A stretch of 7,844 nt of DNA, taken from contig JABJCZ010000186.1 of the NCBI GenBank assembly GCA_018668475.1, positions 1-7,844 of the forward strand, read 5' to 3'. The position numbers were made by a program, and so were the translations under genes. The notes beneath the pieces were generated by a model. It was given only the letters and a program-made list of their open reading frames with translations. It was not told the origin of the DNA and ran no database searches. Shown in pieces: positions 1 through 6,420 of the stretch (positions are counted from its first letter, which is position 1; each line of letters opens with the position of its first letter). The stretch comes from Alphaproteobacteria bacterium (lineage in GTDB: Bacteria > Pseudomonadota > Alphaproteobacteria > UBA828).

Positions 1-305
1 AGAACACTAAGTTGAGGAAAAAGGCGCACCGCCTGGAATGTCCGGGCAACGCCAAGGCGTGAAATCTGATGCGGCCGACGACCCGTGATGGTCCGCCCGG
101 CCAACACCACCTGGCCTTCAGATGGTTGCTGAAAACCCGAGAGCACGTTGATCAACGTGCTCTTGCCGGCCCCATTGGGCCCGATAAGGCCGAGCAGTTC
201 GCCCCGCGCAAGCTTGACGCTCAGGTCCTGTAGTGCGGCAAGACCCCCGAAACGGACGGCAACGCCGTCAGTTCCGAGGGTCTCACCAGCATTAATGCCG
301 GTCAC
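1..305 (-). CDS. livG: Liv-type ABC transporter ATP-binding protein LivG, 3' end outside window
   Basis: Cytoplasmic ATPase subunit that powers uptake by a branched-chain amino-acid-type (HAAT family) importer. The first 101 residues are visible. Seen: an N-terminal strand with VRFGGLAAL, which resembles the VSFGGL signature of LivG proteins; Walker A GPNGAGKST at residues 42-50; and the Q-loop segment ARTFQAVRLFP with Gln91, in the LivG style. Signature motif, Walker B and the rest lie beyond the left edge. The start is the GTG at 303-305; an in-frame TAG at 318-320 lies five codons upstream and no ATG fits, but the Shine-Dalgarno is weak (GAG only 3 bases away). It begins 20 bases after the binding-protein stop, so the two are co-transcribed; permease genes and livF probably follow off the edge. 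Gene identity is firm; the transported substrate is not known. Confidence 0.95.
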   Translation of the reverse strand, partial: MTGINAGETLGTDGVAVRFGGLAALQDLSVKLARGELLGLIGPNGAGKSTLINVLSGFQQPSEGQVVLAGRTITGRRPHQISRLGVARTFQAVRLFPQLSV

Positions 306-325
306 GTTCTCAAAGTTCTACCGGC

Positions 326-1498
326 CTAGAAATCAACCGGTGGTACCTTGCTTGGTGAGAACCGGCCAACCGAACTGCGCTTGCCGCCCTGAACCTGGGT
401 AAGGGCCATCGGCGTGTGGAAGTTGATATGCCATTCCTCAGTAAATGTAGTGGCACCAACAAGCAGTGGCTCGCCGTTAAACTTCTCAAGCTCATCCGCC
501 ACAGCTGCGGAATCAAATGTGCCTGCGCGCTCCGCTGCACGGGCCCACGCCTGAATGATGGCATAGCCTGTGACACTGAAGCCGACAATCGGGGCGCCGA
601 ACTTCGCGGAATACGCAGCCCAGAAATCCTGCACGGCCGCAATCGGGTCATCACCATGGATGGAGCTGTAGTTGAGATTATAGAAATTACTTAGCCCCGG
701 GATGGCGTCGAGCCAATACACGCCGTCCATCGCCACGCCGCCAATAACGGGAATATCGATGCCGGCGGCACGGATCTGCTTGAGGAAGCCTGCACCGCCA
801 ATTCCTGCGGCACCGGTGAACACGATGAAGTCAGCACCGGACTCCTTGATCCGGGTGATCTGCCCTGCGGCGTTGGTATCGGTTTGGCCGTTGAACGTAT
901 CCTGACCGGTAATCGTGCCAATGCCATCTTCCCAGCGCGCCTGAAAATAATCGGCAAGCTTCTTGGTGTACTCAACCTGCGTATCTTTCAGGATGAACGG
1001 CTTGCTCCAGCCCTGATCATGGGCCCACTCGGCCATGATGGCACCTTCACCTGGCGTGCCGATCCCCATGGTAAAGGCGAGATCGCCAATGCCCTGGACA
1101 CCGAACTTCGGATCACCGGCGCACAATGAAAAGGACATGACGCCACGGCTTTGGGCCGTAATGGCTGCAGGGCTGCCAAAATCGTAATCGCAGGTCACGA
1201 TGACCAATTGCGCGCCCTGTTCCAACACTTCAATGGCTGCATTTGCGCCCTGCGCCGGATCCGATTTGGTATCCGCAGCAACCCACTTGATCTGTTTCCC
1301 TAGCACGCCGCCCGCAGCGTTCAACTCGTCAATTGCGAGGATCGCACCTTTGTGCGGATCATCATAAGGCGCAATGAACCCGCTCAACGCGACCGCGCCA
1401 CCGACAACGACAGCATCGTCGGCCTTTACTGCATCAATGCTCCAGGCCGCCGTGGCCGCCATGGCGCCGGCAGCAACAACTGCTGCAAATTTTCTCAT
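326..1498 (-). CDS. ABC transporter substrate-binding protein, Liv/amide type (periplasmic binding protein type 1)
   Basis: Secreted solute receptor that delivers ligand to the membrane permease of a Liv-type importer; 390 residues, normal for the family. Seen: a basic start MRKF, a hydrophobic Ala-rich stretch to about residue 20 and a likely signal-peptidase site VKA|DD after residue 26; the family opening VGGAVALSGFIAPYDDPHKG and DELNAAGGVLGKQI; and the closing HTPMALTQVQ(G)GK, typical of the C-terminal lobe. The ATG at 1498 is chosen because GGGAG lies 6 bases upstream (1505-1509) and a signal peptide follows. The open frame extends to 1702, but that extension would bury the signal peptide. 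Residues 103-129 (CDYDFGSPA ... LCAGD) do not match the Ser/Thr-rich motif that holds the amino-acid carboxylate in LivJ/LivK, so the ligand may not be a branched-chain amino acid. It is first in the operon, ahead of livG. Confidence 0.95.
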   Translation of the reverse strand: MRKFAAVVAAGAMAATAAWSIDAVKADDAVVVGGAVALSGFIAPYDDPHKGAILAIDELNAAGGVLGKQIKWVAADTKSDPAQGANAAIEVLEQGAQLVIVTCDYDFGSPAAITAQSRGVMSFSLCAGDPKFGVQGIGDLAFTMGIGTPGEGAIMAEWAHDQGWSKPFILKDTQVEYTKKLADYFQARWEDGIGTITGQDTFNGQTDTNAAGQITRIKESGADFIVFTGAAGIGGAGFLKQIRAAGIDIPVIGGVAMDGVYWLDAIPGLSNFYNLNYSSIHGDDPIAAVQDFWAAYSAKFGAPIVGFSVTGYAIIQAWARAAERAGTFDSAAVADELEKFNGEPLLVGATTFTEEWHINFHTPMALTQVQGGKRSSVGRFSPSKVPPVDF

Positions 1499-1504
1499 GG
1501 GTTT

Positions 1505-1509
1505 CTCCC
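1505..1509 (-). promoter_or_regulatory. Ribosome binding site of the substrate-binding protein gene
   Basis: Reads GGGAG on the minus strand, 6 bases before the ATG at 1498. It supports the shorter start that exposes the signal peptide. Confidence 0.75.
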
Positions 1510-1541
1510 GTTGATCACCATCCCATTGAATGAACGAGCAC

Positions 1542-1556
1542 CGTCGCGTTGCGACG
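1542..1556. repeat. Perfect 6-base inverted repeat in the importer leader
   Basis: CGTCGC at 1542-1547 and GCGACG at 1551-1556 flank a 3-base loop. It sits about 45-60 bases upstream of the binding-protein start, inside the predicted leader. No T-run follows it on the minus strand, so it is not an intrinsic terminator. It could be a small leader hairpin, a protein-binding site or chance in GC-rich DNA. Confidence 0.4.
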
Positions 1557-1612
1557 ACGCCCTGGCTCAGTCGTCTGTTGGTTTTTTCATTCGAGCGACC
1601 AGCCGAACGGCG

Positions 1613-1642
1613 AGTATGAATTCGCCGCGCAACGTGAGTCAA
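1613..1642 (-). promoter_or_regulatory. Candidate sigma70 promoter for the substrate-binding protein operon
   Basis: On the minus strand TTGACT (1642-1637, 5 of 6 to the -35 consensus) is followed after 18 bases by CATACT (1618-1613, 4 of 6 to the -10 consensus). Transcription would begin near 1606, leaving a leader of roughly 105 bases before the ATG at 1498. The -35 box is good, the -10 box mediocre and the spacing one base long, so this is a prediction only. Confidence 0.35.
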
Positions 1643-1680
1643 CGGCTGATAACCCCATATGATCTGTGAGCATATTCCGT

Positions 1681-1709
1681 GTTCGCTGGAAGGCGCGCGC
1701 ATTGCGAAC
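1681..1709. repeat. Spaced dyad GTTCGC-N17-GCGAAC
   Basis: GTTCGC at 1681-1686 and GCGAAC at 1704-1709 form a perfect inverted repeat with half-site centres 23 bases apart, about two helical turns. It lies upstream of both the importer promoter candidate and larB, where an operator for a dimeric regulator could sit. No regulator gene is in the window, and six-base dyads of this kind can occur by chance. Confidence 0.25.
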
Positions 1710-1846
1710 GCCAGCTATGTGGTCACGCTAAAAGGTGATGCAGTAACTGGCCGGCTGATCGGGACATAACGCGACGCGCCATATACCATGCGCCGTACTC
1801 AGCCCGCACATTTGCCCACTCAAATTCAGCCCCGAGCTCCGAAATT

Positions 1847-2500
1847 ATGCCCGACCGCGACATTAAACTCGATCTCGAACGCCATAGCCGCATCGGTTTC
1901 GATGAAGCCATTTTCTGTGCCGGAAAATCGAGCGACCAACTCACCGCCATTCTCGACCAGGCGGATGGGGCCACATTGCTCTTGACCAGACTGGAGCAAA
2001 CAGCGCTGGACGCCCTGCCCGACCATCATCGCACCACACTCAACTACGAGCCCGTGTCCCGCACGGCCTTTTTCGGCAATATTACGCCCGCTCAGGGGGC
2101 CAGCAGAACTGCCGTCATCACTGCTGGCACTTCCGATACACCTGCCAGTCGCGAGGCGGCGCGCACGCTAAGATATTACGGCTACAGTTGCACCGAGATC
2201 ACAGACATCGGGGTTGCCGGTCTCTGGCGGCTCACCGAGCGCGTGGAAGAGATTCGCACCTATCCCGTTGTTATCGTGGCTGCCGGGCTCGACGCCGCTC
2301 TGGCCAGTGTGCTTGGCGGATTGGTTCCCGGGGTCGTGATTGGGCTGCCGACCTCAACGGGTTATGGCGTTGCTGAAGGCGGCATGACCGCCTTGCGCTC
2401 CATGCTGGTCAGCTGTGCGCCGGGGATCACCGTGGTTAATATCGATAACGGATATGGCGCCGCGTGTGCCGCCATTCGTGTTCTTGGCGCGTCCACCTGA
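1847..2500 (+). CDS. larB: LarB, pyridinium-3,5-biscarboxylic acid mononucleotide synthase (nickel-pincer cofactor synthesis)
   Basis: LarB carboxylates the pyridinium ring of nicotinate adenine dinucleotide and releases AMP, giving the precursor that LarE and LarC turn into the nickel-pincer nucleotide used by lactate racemase and relatives. Seen in its 217 residues: N-terminal RIGFDEAIFCAGKS; a PurE-like AIR-carboxylase domain from about residue 88 with TAGTSD (92-97), VAGLWRL (123-129), GLPTSTGYG (166-174), SCAPG (189-193) and VNIDNGYGAA (197-206). Cys190 matches the nucleophile of LarB, known as Cys221 in Lactobacillus as I recall it. Asp149, exactly 41 residues before it, occupies the place of Glu180. 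The protein is about 30 residues shorter at the N-terminus than the Lactobacillus form; no earlier start exists in frame. The Shine-Dalgarno is weak. It has no lar partner here and converges on soxG. The family is certain; its role without visible larC and larE is open. Confidence 0.93.
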   Translation: MPDRDIKLDLERHSRIGFDEAIFCAGKSSDQLTAILDQADGATLLLTRLEQTALDALPDHHRTTLNYEPVSRTAFFGNITPAQGASRTAVITAGTSDTPASREAARTLRYYGYSCTEITDIGVAGLWRLTERVEEIRTYPVVIVAAGLDAALASVLGGLVPGVVIGLPTSTGYGVAEGGMTALRSMLVSCAPGITVVNIDNGYGAACAAIRVLGAST

Positions 2501-2503
2501 CGA

Positions 2504-3127
2504 TTAGTCCGAGATTTCAACCGCCAGTTCATATTCCAGCGCGGCATCCTCCAGCCACATCCAGAGATACGTGCCGAAGCTGCGCTCGACGTAAATTTCC
2601 CATGTCGTCTCGTCAGGTGCCGGGTCGGCGAGACGACGCAGCAGGACAGCCGCTTGCGCGAGGCCACTTTGCGCACAGTCCCCAATCGCAAAAATCTTTG
2701 CGTGAAGATCAAGATCGCAGCCTTTTTCCAGCACCTCGCGCGCATGACGACCGGACAGCCGAATCACCGCCCGTGCATCGCTGATATCGGTCAATGCCGC
2801 ATGCTGCCCGCCAATTGCGGCATCCAGTTGATACGCCAGGCTGTCACTTCCATGGGGCGCAATAATGAGCCATTCGTCCGGCCCCAACCAGCAGACAACA
2901 ACACCACCGGCCTCGCTTGTCGTGTTGGCCTGATGCGGCAGAACGCCACCCAATGCCTGGCCGACGGCCTGCCGGATTGCGTGATCGGCAACTGCAATGC
3001 GCAGGTTCAACAGGTCTGGGAACCGGCGCTCCTGAAGGCGCACGCCGGGGTTGGCAGAGGCGTCCGCGACGCGGCCGTCAATATGAAGAGCCGCCAACGG
3101 GCTCTGAGCAAAGCTGCGGTCAGTCAT
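2504..3127 (-). CDS. soxG: Sarcosine oxidase gamma subunit SoxG
   Basis: Smallest folate-fold-like subunit of heterotetrameric sarcosine oxidase; it has no cofactor of its own and packs against the complex. 207 residues, normal for the family. Seen: LGPDEWLIIAP (81-91), SGRHAREVLEKGCDLDLH (125-142), CAQSGLAQA (151-159) and the C-terminal RSFGTYLWMWLEDA (182-195), all hallmarks of SoxG. The ATG at 3127 overlaps the 3' end of soxA by 8 bases (ATGACTGA), and GAGGGGAG lies 8 bases upstream, so translation is probably coupled. The frame is open back to 3247 only because it runs inside soxA. It is the last gene of the operon; its TAA lies 3 bases from the stop of converging larB, leaving no space for a terminator between them. 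In an N-methylglutamate dehydrogenase the equivalent subunit is MgdD. Confidence 0.95.
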   Translation of the reverse strand: MTDRSFAQSPLAALHIDGRVADASANPGVRLQERRFPDLLNLRIAVADHAIRQAVGQALGGVLPHQANTTSEAGGVVVCWLGPDEWLIIAPHGSDSLAYQLDAAIGGQHAALTDISDARAVIRLSGRHAREVLEKGCDLDLHAKIFAIGDCAQSGLAQAAVLLRRLADPAPDETTWEIYVERSFGTYLWMWLEDAALEYELAVEISD

Positions 3128-6116
3128 TGAGCCGGCTCCCCTCAGGGTCATAGAAAACCGGACTGGTAACCTCGGCCATGACAACGCGCTGATCAAACGG
3201 CAAGGCGATCCGCACCCGCTCACCCACCATATTTCGGCCATCCTCAATCAACGCCATCGCAATGGGCCGCTCAAGGGTCGTGCTGATATAACTCGATGTC
3301 ACATGGCCGATCATTGGTACCGGCGTTTTCAACTTTTTGCCGTCTATGATCTGGGCACCCTCCGGCACAAATTCCTCCGGCAACAAACCGACCAATTGGC
3401 GGCGGCCGCTTTGCGCGGTGTCGCTACGACGCAAAGAGCGCCGGCCGAGGTAATCTTTTTTGTCCCCGGCTATGCGCCTCATCCCGAGATCATCAGGTGT
3501 GACCGTCGCATCGGTATCATGGCCAACCACGATATATCCCTTTTCCGCTCGGAGCACGTGCAGCGCCTCAATGCCAAAGGGCGAGATATCGAAGCGCTCC
3601 CCTGCACGCACAAGTGCCTGCCAAAGCGCCATGCCGTAGCGTGCCGGCACATTGATTTCGTAGCTCAACTCGCCGGTAAAGCTGACCCGGAAAATCCGCG
3701 CCGGCAATCCAACCACCCGCGCCTCACGCACATGCAGATGCGGAAACTTCTCCGCCGACAGATCAATATCCTCGACCAGGTCGGCCAGTACGTGGCGCGC
3801 ATTGGGGCCAGTCAGGGTAACCGTTGCCCATTGTGCGCTCACGGACGTCGTAAAGACCTGTAAGTCCGGCCACTCGCATTGCAACCAGTCTTCCAACCAT
3901 TCATGGACCCGGGCCGCGCCGCCGGTGGTGGTCGTCATATACCAGTGGTTCTCAGCCAACCGTGCGGTAACGCCATCATCAAACACCATGCCGTCTTCGC
4001 CCAGCATGAGCCCATATCGGCAGCGCCCGACGGGCAGGTTGTCAAATCGGTTGGAATAAATGCGGTTCAGAAATTCACCAACGTCCGGTCCCTTGAGCTC
4101 TATCTTGCCCAACGTTGAAGCATCGAGCAGGCCAACCCCGGTCCGCACATGGCGACACTCGCGAGCAACTGCTTGCGCCATGTTTTCGCCACCGCGCGGG
4201 TAGTACCGTGGCCGCTTCCATTGCCCCACATCCTCAAACTTGGCTCCGGTGCGCACATGCCAGGCATGCAGCGGTGTGGTGCGGACGGGCTCGGCGAGCG
4301 CGCCAATATCGCGCCCGGCCAATGCGCCGAAAGTGACCGGTGTATAGGGCGGTCGAAAAGTCGTGGTACCCACGTCGTTGAGCGGCCGCCCGAGTTCATC
4401 CGCCAACACACCGAGCGCGTTCACGTTGCCAAGTTTGCCCTGGTCCGGGCCCATGCCAGTCGTCGTATACCGTTTGACATGCTCGACCGACCGATACCCT
4501 TCGCGCGCGGCGAGCGCGATATCCGCAGTCGTTGCGTCGTTGTGAAGGTCGACAAACTGCTTCGTCTTGCGGCCATCAGCCACGATCTTCCAGAGTGTGC
4601 GAACGGCCCCCGGCCCGTGGCCGCCGTCAACCACGGCTTCCGGCAACGCGCCGGTCGTCAAACCCACCGCTTCTGCCGCCGCGACGCCCGCCGCCTCGCC
4701 TTCAGCGAGAACAGCCGCGAGTTCAAAGGTACCATTGGCCGACCCGGCCATACGGATCCCACGCGGGATATGAGCGGGGACCAGGCATCCGCGTTTTTCA
4801 TCAAACGTCAGGCGGCCCCCAGCTTGCGACAACAAGTGTGCGGTTGGGCTGAACCCGCCGGATACACACAACAGATCGCATGAAAAACGCCGGGCAGAAT
4901 TGCCGGAAACCAATCCGTCATCGGCGATGGGCGCCAGCGAAACGCCGCGCAGTCGCATCCGTCCTTTGGTGCCAGTCACCGCATGTCCGGTCAAAATTTC
5001 AACGCCGTCCGCACGGGCAACTTCGGCCAGAGGACTTGGCTCATTGCGCGCATCGGCCAATGCCACGACCCGCACACCGGCGGCCCGCAAATCACTGGCC
5101 AGCGGATAGATGCTGTCGTTATTGCCTGCGACCACCGCCGTCCGCCCAGGGCGAACGCCATAGCGATGTACGTAGTCACCGGCGGCGCTCGCCAGCATGA
5201 TACCGGGCCGGTCGTTATCAGGAAAAACCAGCGGCCTCTCGGTTGCGCCGGTCGCCAACACGACCTGTCGTGCCCGCACCTTCCAAATCCGCTCGCGCGG
5301 CACATGATTGCCCTCTGGTGCATCGACATGGCCCGTGACCCGCTGGGACAGAACGACAAAGTTATGATCGCCAAACAGCGCCGCCGTAGTGCGAGTGAGC
5401 ACCTCACAGTCCGCTCTGGTGGCCAGATCAGAGGTGACCTCCGCGGCCCAGTCACTGCCCGCCTGTCCGCCGATTTGATCACTGGAGGCCAGTAGCTGGC
5501 CGCCCATTTGCGCTCGCTCATCTGCAATGATCACCCTGGCGCCAGCCTGCGCGGCGGCCTGCGCGGCCATCAGTCCGGCAGGCCCGCCTCCAACCACCAA
5601 CACATCACAATGAACGTGCCGCTTGTCGTAGCGATCCGGATCGGGCGCCTCAGGCACCCGGCCGAGACCAGCTGAACGGCGAATCCAGTTTTCGTAGGTT
5701 GGCCACATAAAGGCCGGTGACATGAAGGTCTTGTAGTAAAACCCGGCGGGCAACAGATGTGAAACCCGATCGTTGATAGACAGAAGATCGAAGCGCAGGC
5801 TTGGCCACACATTCACACTGGTTGCGCTGAGGCCATCCGTAAGCTCGACCATGGTGGCGCGAACATTGGGAACGGTCTGCCCGCCATCGCCGAGCTGCAC
5901 CAGCGCGTTGGGCTCCTCTGGCCCGGCGCTGTAAATGCCACGTGGCCGGTGATATTTAAAACTGCGGCCAACCAGGCGCACGCCATTCGCCAATAGTGCA
6001 GAGGCCAAGGTGTCGCCGGCATAGCCCGTATAGTTCCAGCCGTTGAACCTGAATTTCACACGCCGGGCGCGATCAATTTTCCCACCTTCCTTGATGCGGA
6101 AACGTTGCCGGCTCAT
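3120..6116 (-). CDS. soxA: Sarcosine oxidase alpha subunit SoxA
   Basis: Large cytoplasmic subunit that binds NAD+ and tetrahydrofolate and captures the methyl-derived one-carbon unit as 5,10-methylene-tetrahydrofolate. 998 residues, slightly above the usual 960-1000. Domains in order: a ferredoxin-like N-terminal fold (about 15-100, with GDTLASALLANG and SFKYHRPRG) that has no cysteines and so no iron-sulfur cluster, as is normal for the family; a two-dinucleotide-binding oxidoreductase core with GGGPAG (176-181), ATGATERP (288-295) and the return motif GSANGTFELAAVLAEGEAAG (458-477); a linker with HNDATTADI (525-533); a GcvT-like aminomethyltransferase domain (about 610-880) with DASTLGK (665-671), TGELSYE (814-820) and ALHVLRAEKGY (851-861); and a GcvT C-terminal barrel to the end. 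Its ATG overlaps the soxD stop by 4 bases, with GGAG 8 bases upstream. In one-carbon metabolism of methylamine the homologue is MgdC. Confidence 0.97.
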   Translation of the reverse strand: MSRQRFRIKEGGKIDRARRVKFRFNGWNYTGYAGDTLASALLANGVRLVGRSFKYHRPRGIYSAGPEEPNALVQLGDGGQTVPNVRATMVELTDGLSATSVNVWPSLRFDLLSINDRVSHLLPAGFYYKTFMSPAFMWPTYENWIRRSAGLGRVPEAPDPDRYDKRHVHCDVLVVGGGPAGLMAAQAAAQAGARVIIADERAQMGGQLLASSDQIGGQAGSDWAAEVTSDLATRADCEVLTRTTAALFGDHNFVVLSQRVTGHVDAPEGNHVPRERIWKVRARQVVLATGATERPLVFPDNDRPGIMLASAAGDYVHRYGVRPGRTAVVAGNNDSIYPLASDLRAAGVRVVALADARNEPSPLAEVARADGVEILTGHAVTGTKGRMRLRGVSLAPIADDGLVSGNSARRFSCDLLCVSGGFSPTAHLLSQAGGRLTFDEKRGCLVPAHIPRGIRMAGSANGTFELAAVLAEGEAAGVAAAEAVGLTTGALPEAVVDGGHGPGAVRTLWKIVADGRKTKQFVDLHNDATTADIALAAREGYRSVEHVKRYTTTGMGPDQGKLGNVNALGVLADELGRPLNDVGTTTFRPPYTPVTFGALAGRDIGALAEPVRTTPLHAWHVRTGAKFEDVGQWKRPRYYPRGGENMAQAVARECRHVRTGVGLLDASTLGKIELKGPDVGEFLNRIYSNRFDNLPVGRCRYGLMLGEDGMVFDDGVTARLAENHWYMTTTTGGAARVHEWLEDWLQCEWPDLQVFTTSVSAQWATVTLTGPNARHVLADLVEDIDLSAEKFPHLHVREARVVGLPARIFRVSFTGELSYEINVPARYGMALWQALVRAGERFDISPFGIEALHVLRAEKGYIVVGHDTDATVTPDDLGMRRIAGDKKDYLGRRSLRRSDTAQSGRRQLVGLLPEEFVPEGAQIIDGKKLKTPVPMIGHVTSSYISTTLERPIAMALIEDGRNMVGERVRIALPFDQRVVMAEVTSPVFYDPEGSRLND
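3136..3143 (-). promoter_or_regulatory. Ribosome binding site of soxG
   Basis: GAGGGGAG on the minus strand, 8 bases before the soxG ATG and inside the last codons of soxA. It is the strongest Shine-Dalgarno in the operon and fixes the soxG start at 3127 rather than any upstream codon. Confidence 0.8.
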
Positions 6117-6403
6117 TTACCGCGCTCCACATCATCGGGCGATGTCTCACCCATCGGCCATGTGGCCCGGATTTCATGGGTTGCCGTATGACGCTCAACA
6201 TTAAACCAGCGGCGACACCCCAGCGCATGGATCCAACGTTCCCGATGCCAGCCTTTCGGATTGGCGCGGTTGAACAGGTAGTCGGCCCAAGCGGCATCAT
6301 CTAGAGCATCAGGGTCCAGCGGTCGGACAATGCCCGCCTCGCCACCTGGCTTGAATTCCTTCTCCGCACGTGCGCCACACCATGGGCAGGGGATCAACAG
6401 CAT
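6113..6403 (-). CDS. soxD: Sarcosine oxidase delta subunit SoxD
   Basis: Small zinc-binding subunit that helps assemble the alpha and beta subunits. 96 residues, typical. Seen: N-terminal LIPCPWCG with Cys6 and Cys9, then GWHRERWIHALGCRRWF with His59 and Cys63. These four positions match the zinc ligands known from the crystal structure of the bacterial complex (two N-terminal cysteines, a histidine and a cysteine four residues later). The acidic stretch LDPDALDDAAWADYLF-(N)-RANP and the ARG/THEI segment near the end are also family features. The ATG at 6403 is preceded by GGGGAGG at a spacing of 8. It begins 17 bases after soxB stops and overlaps soxA by 4 bases. The MgdB subunit of N-methylglutamate dehydrogenase is homologous. 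Confidence 0.96.
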   Translation of the reverse strand: MLLIPCPWCGARAEKEFKPGGEAGIVRPLDPDALDDAAWADYLFNRANPKGWHRERWIHALGCRRWFNVERHTATHEIRATWPMGETSPDDVERGK

Positions 6404-6411
6404 CGGATCAT

Positions 6412-6418
6412 CCTCCCC
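6412..6418 (-). promoter_or_regulatory. Ribosome binding site of soxD
   Basis: GGGGAGG on the minus strand fills the 17-base gap between soxB and soxD, 8 bases before the ATG at 6403. An out-of-frame ATG at 6409-6411 lies between them and is not the soxD start. Confidence 0.8.
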
Positions 6419-6420
6419 GC

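Larger units (their letters stand above)
1499..1846. other. Divergent intergenic region between the importer operon and larB
   Basis: This 348-base stretch carries no convincing gene. It separates the minus-strand importer operon from plus-strand larB, so it must hold the importer promoter and probably the larB promoter. It contains a sigma70-like promoter for the importer (1613-1642), a 6-base hairpin in the resulting leader (1542-1556) and a dyad further out (1681-1709). Upstream of larB I found only poor matches, such as TATACC at 1782-1787 with no acceptable -35 box. The frame of larB stays open back to 1739 but contains no ATG, GTG or TTG before 1847. Confidence 0.7.

Noticed and set aside
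1352..1669. 105-codon plus-strand frame across the binding-protein start
   Set aside because: Antisense to the signal-peptide region and leader, with no family resemblance or ribosome binding site that I can see.
1499..1702. N-terminal extension of the binding protein (start at 1702)
   Set aside because: The added 68 residues are Arg-rich and would place the signal peptide internally; the ATG at 1498 has a clear Shine-Dalgarno.
1759..1787. Promoter for larB using TATACC at 1782-1787
   Set aside because: No acceptable -35 box at 16-18 bases spacing; the match is no better than expected by chance.
3303..3863. 186-codon open frame on the plus strand inside soxA
   Set aside because: Antisense shadow of the GcvT-like domain; no domain or coding character of its own.
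4149..4883. 244-codon open frame on the plus strand inside soxA
   Set aside because: It is fully antisense to well-conserved soxA coding sequence; its product is rich in Arg, Ala, His and Pro and resembles no family. Long antisense frames are expected in GC-rich genes.
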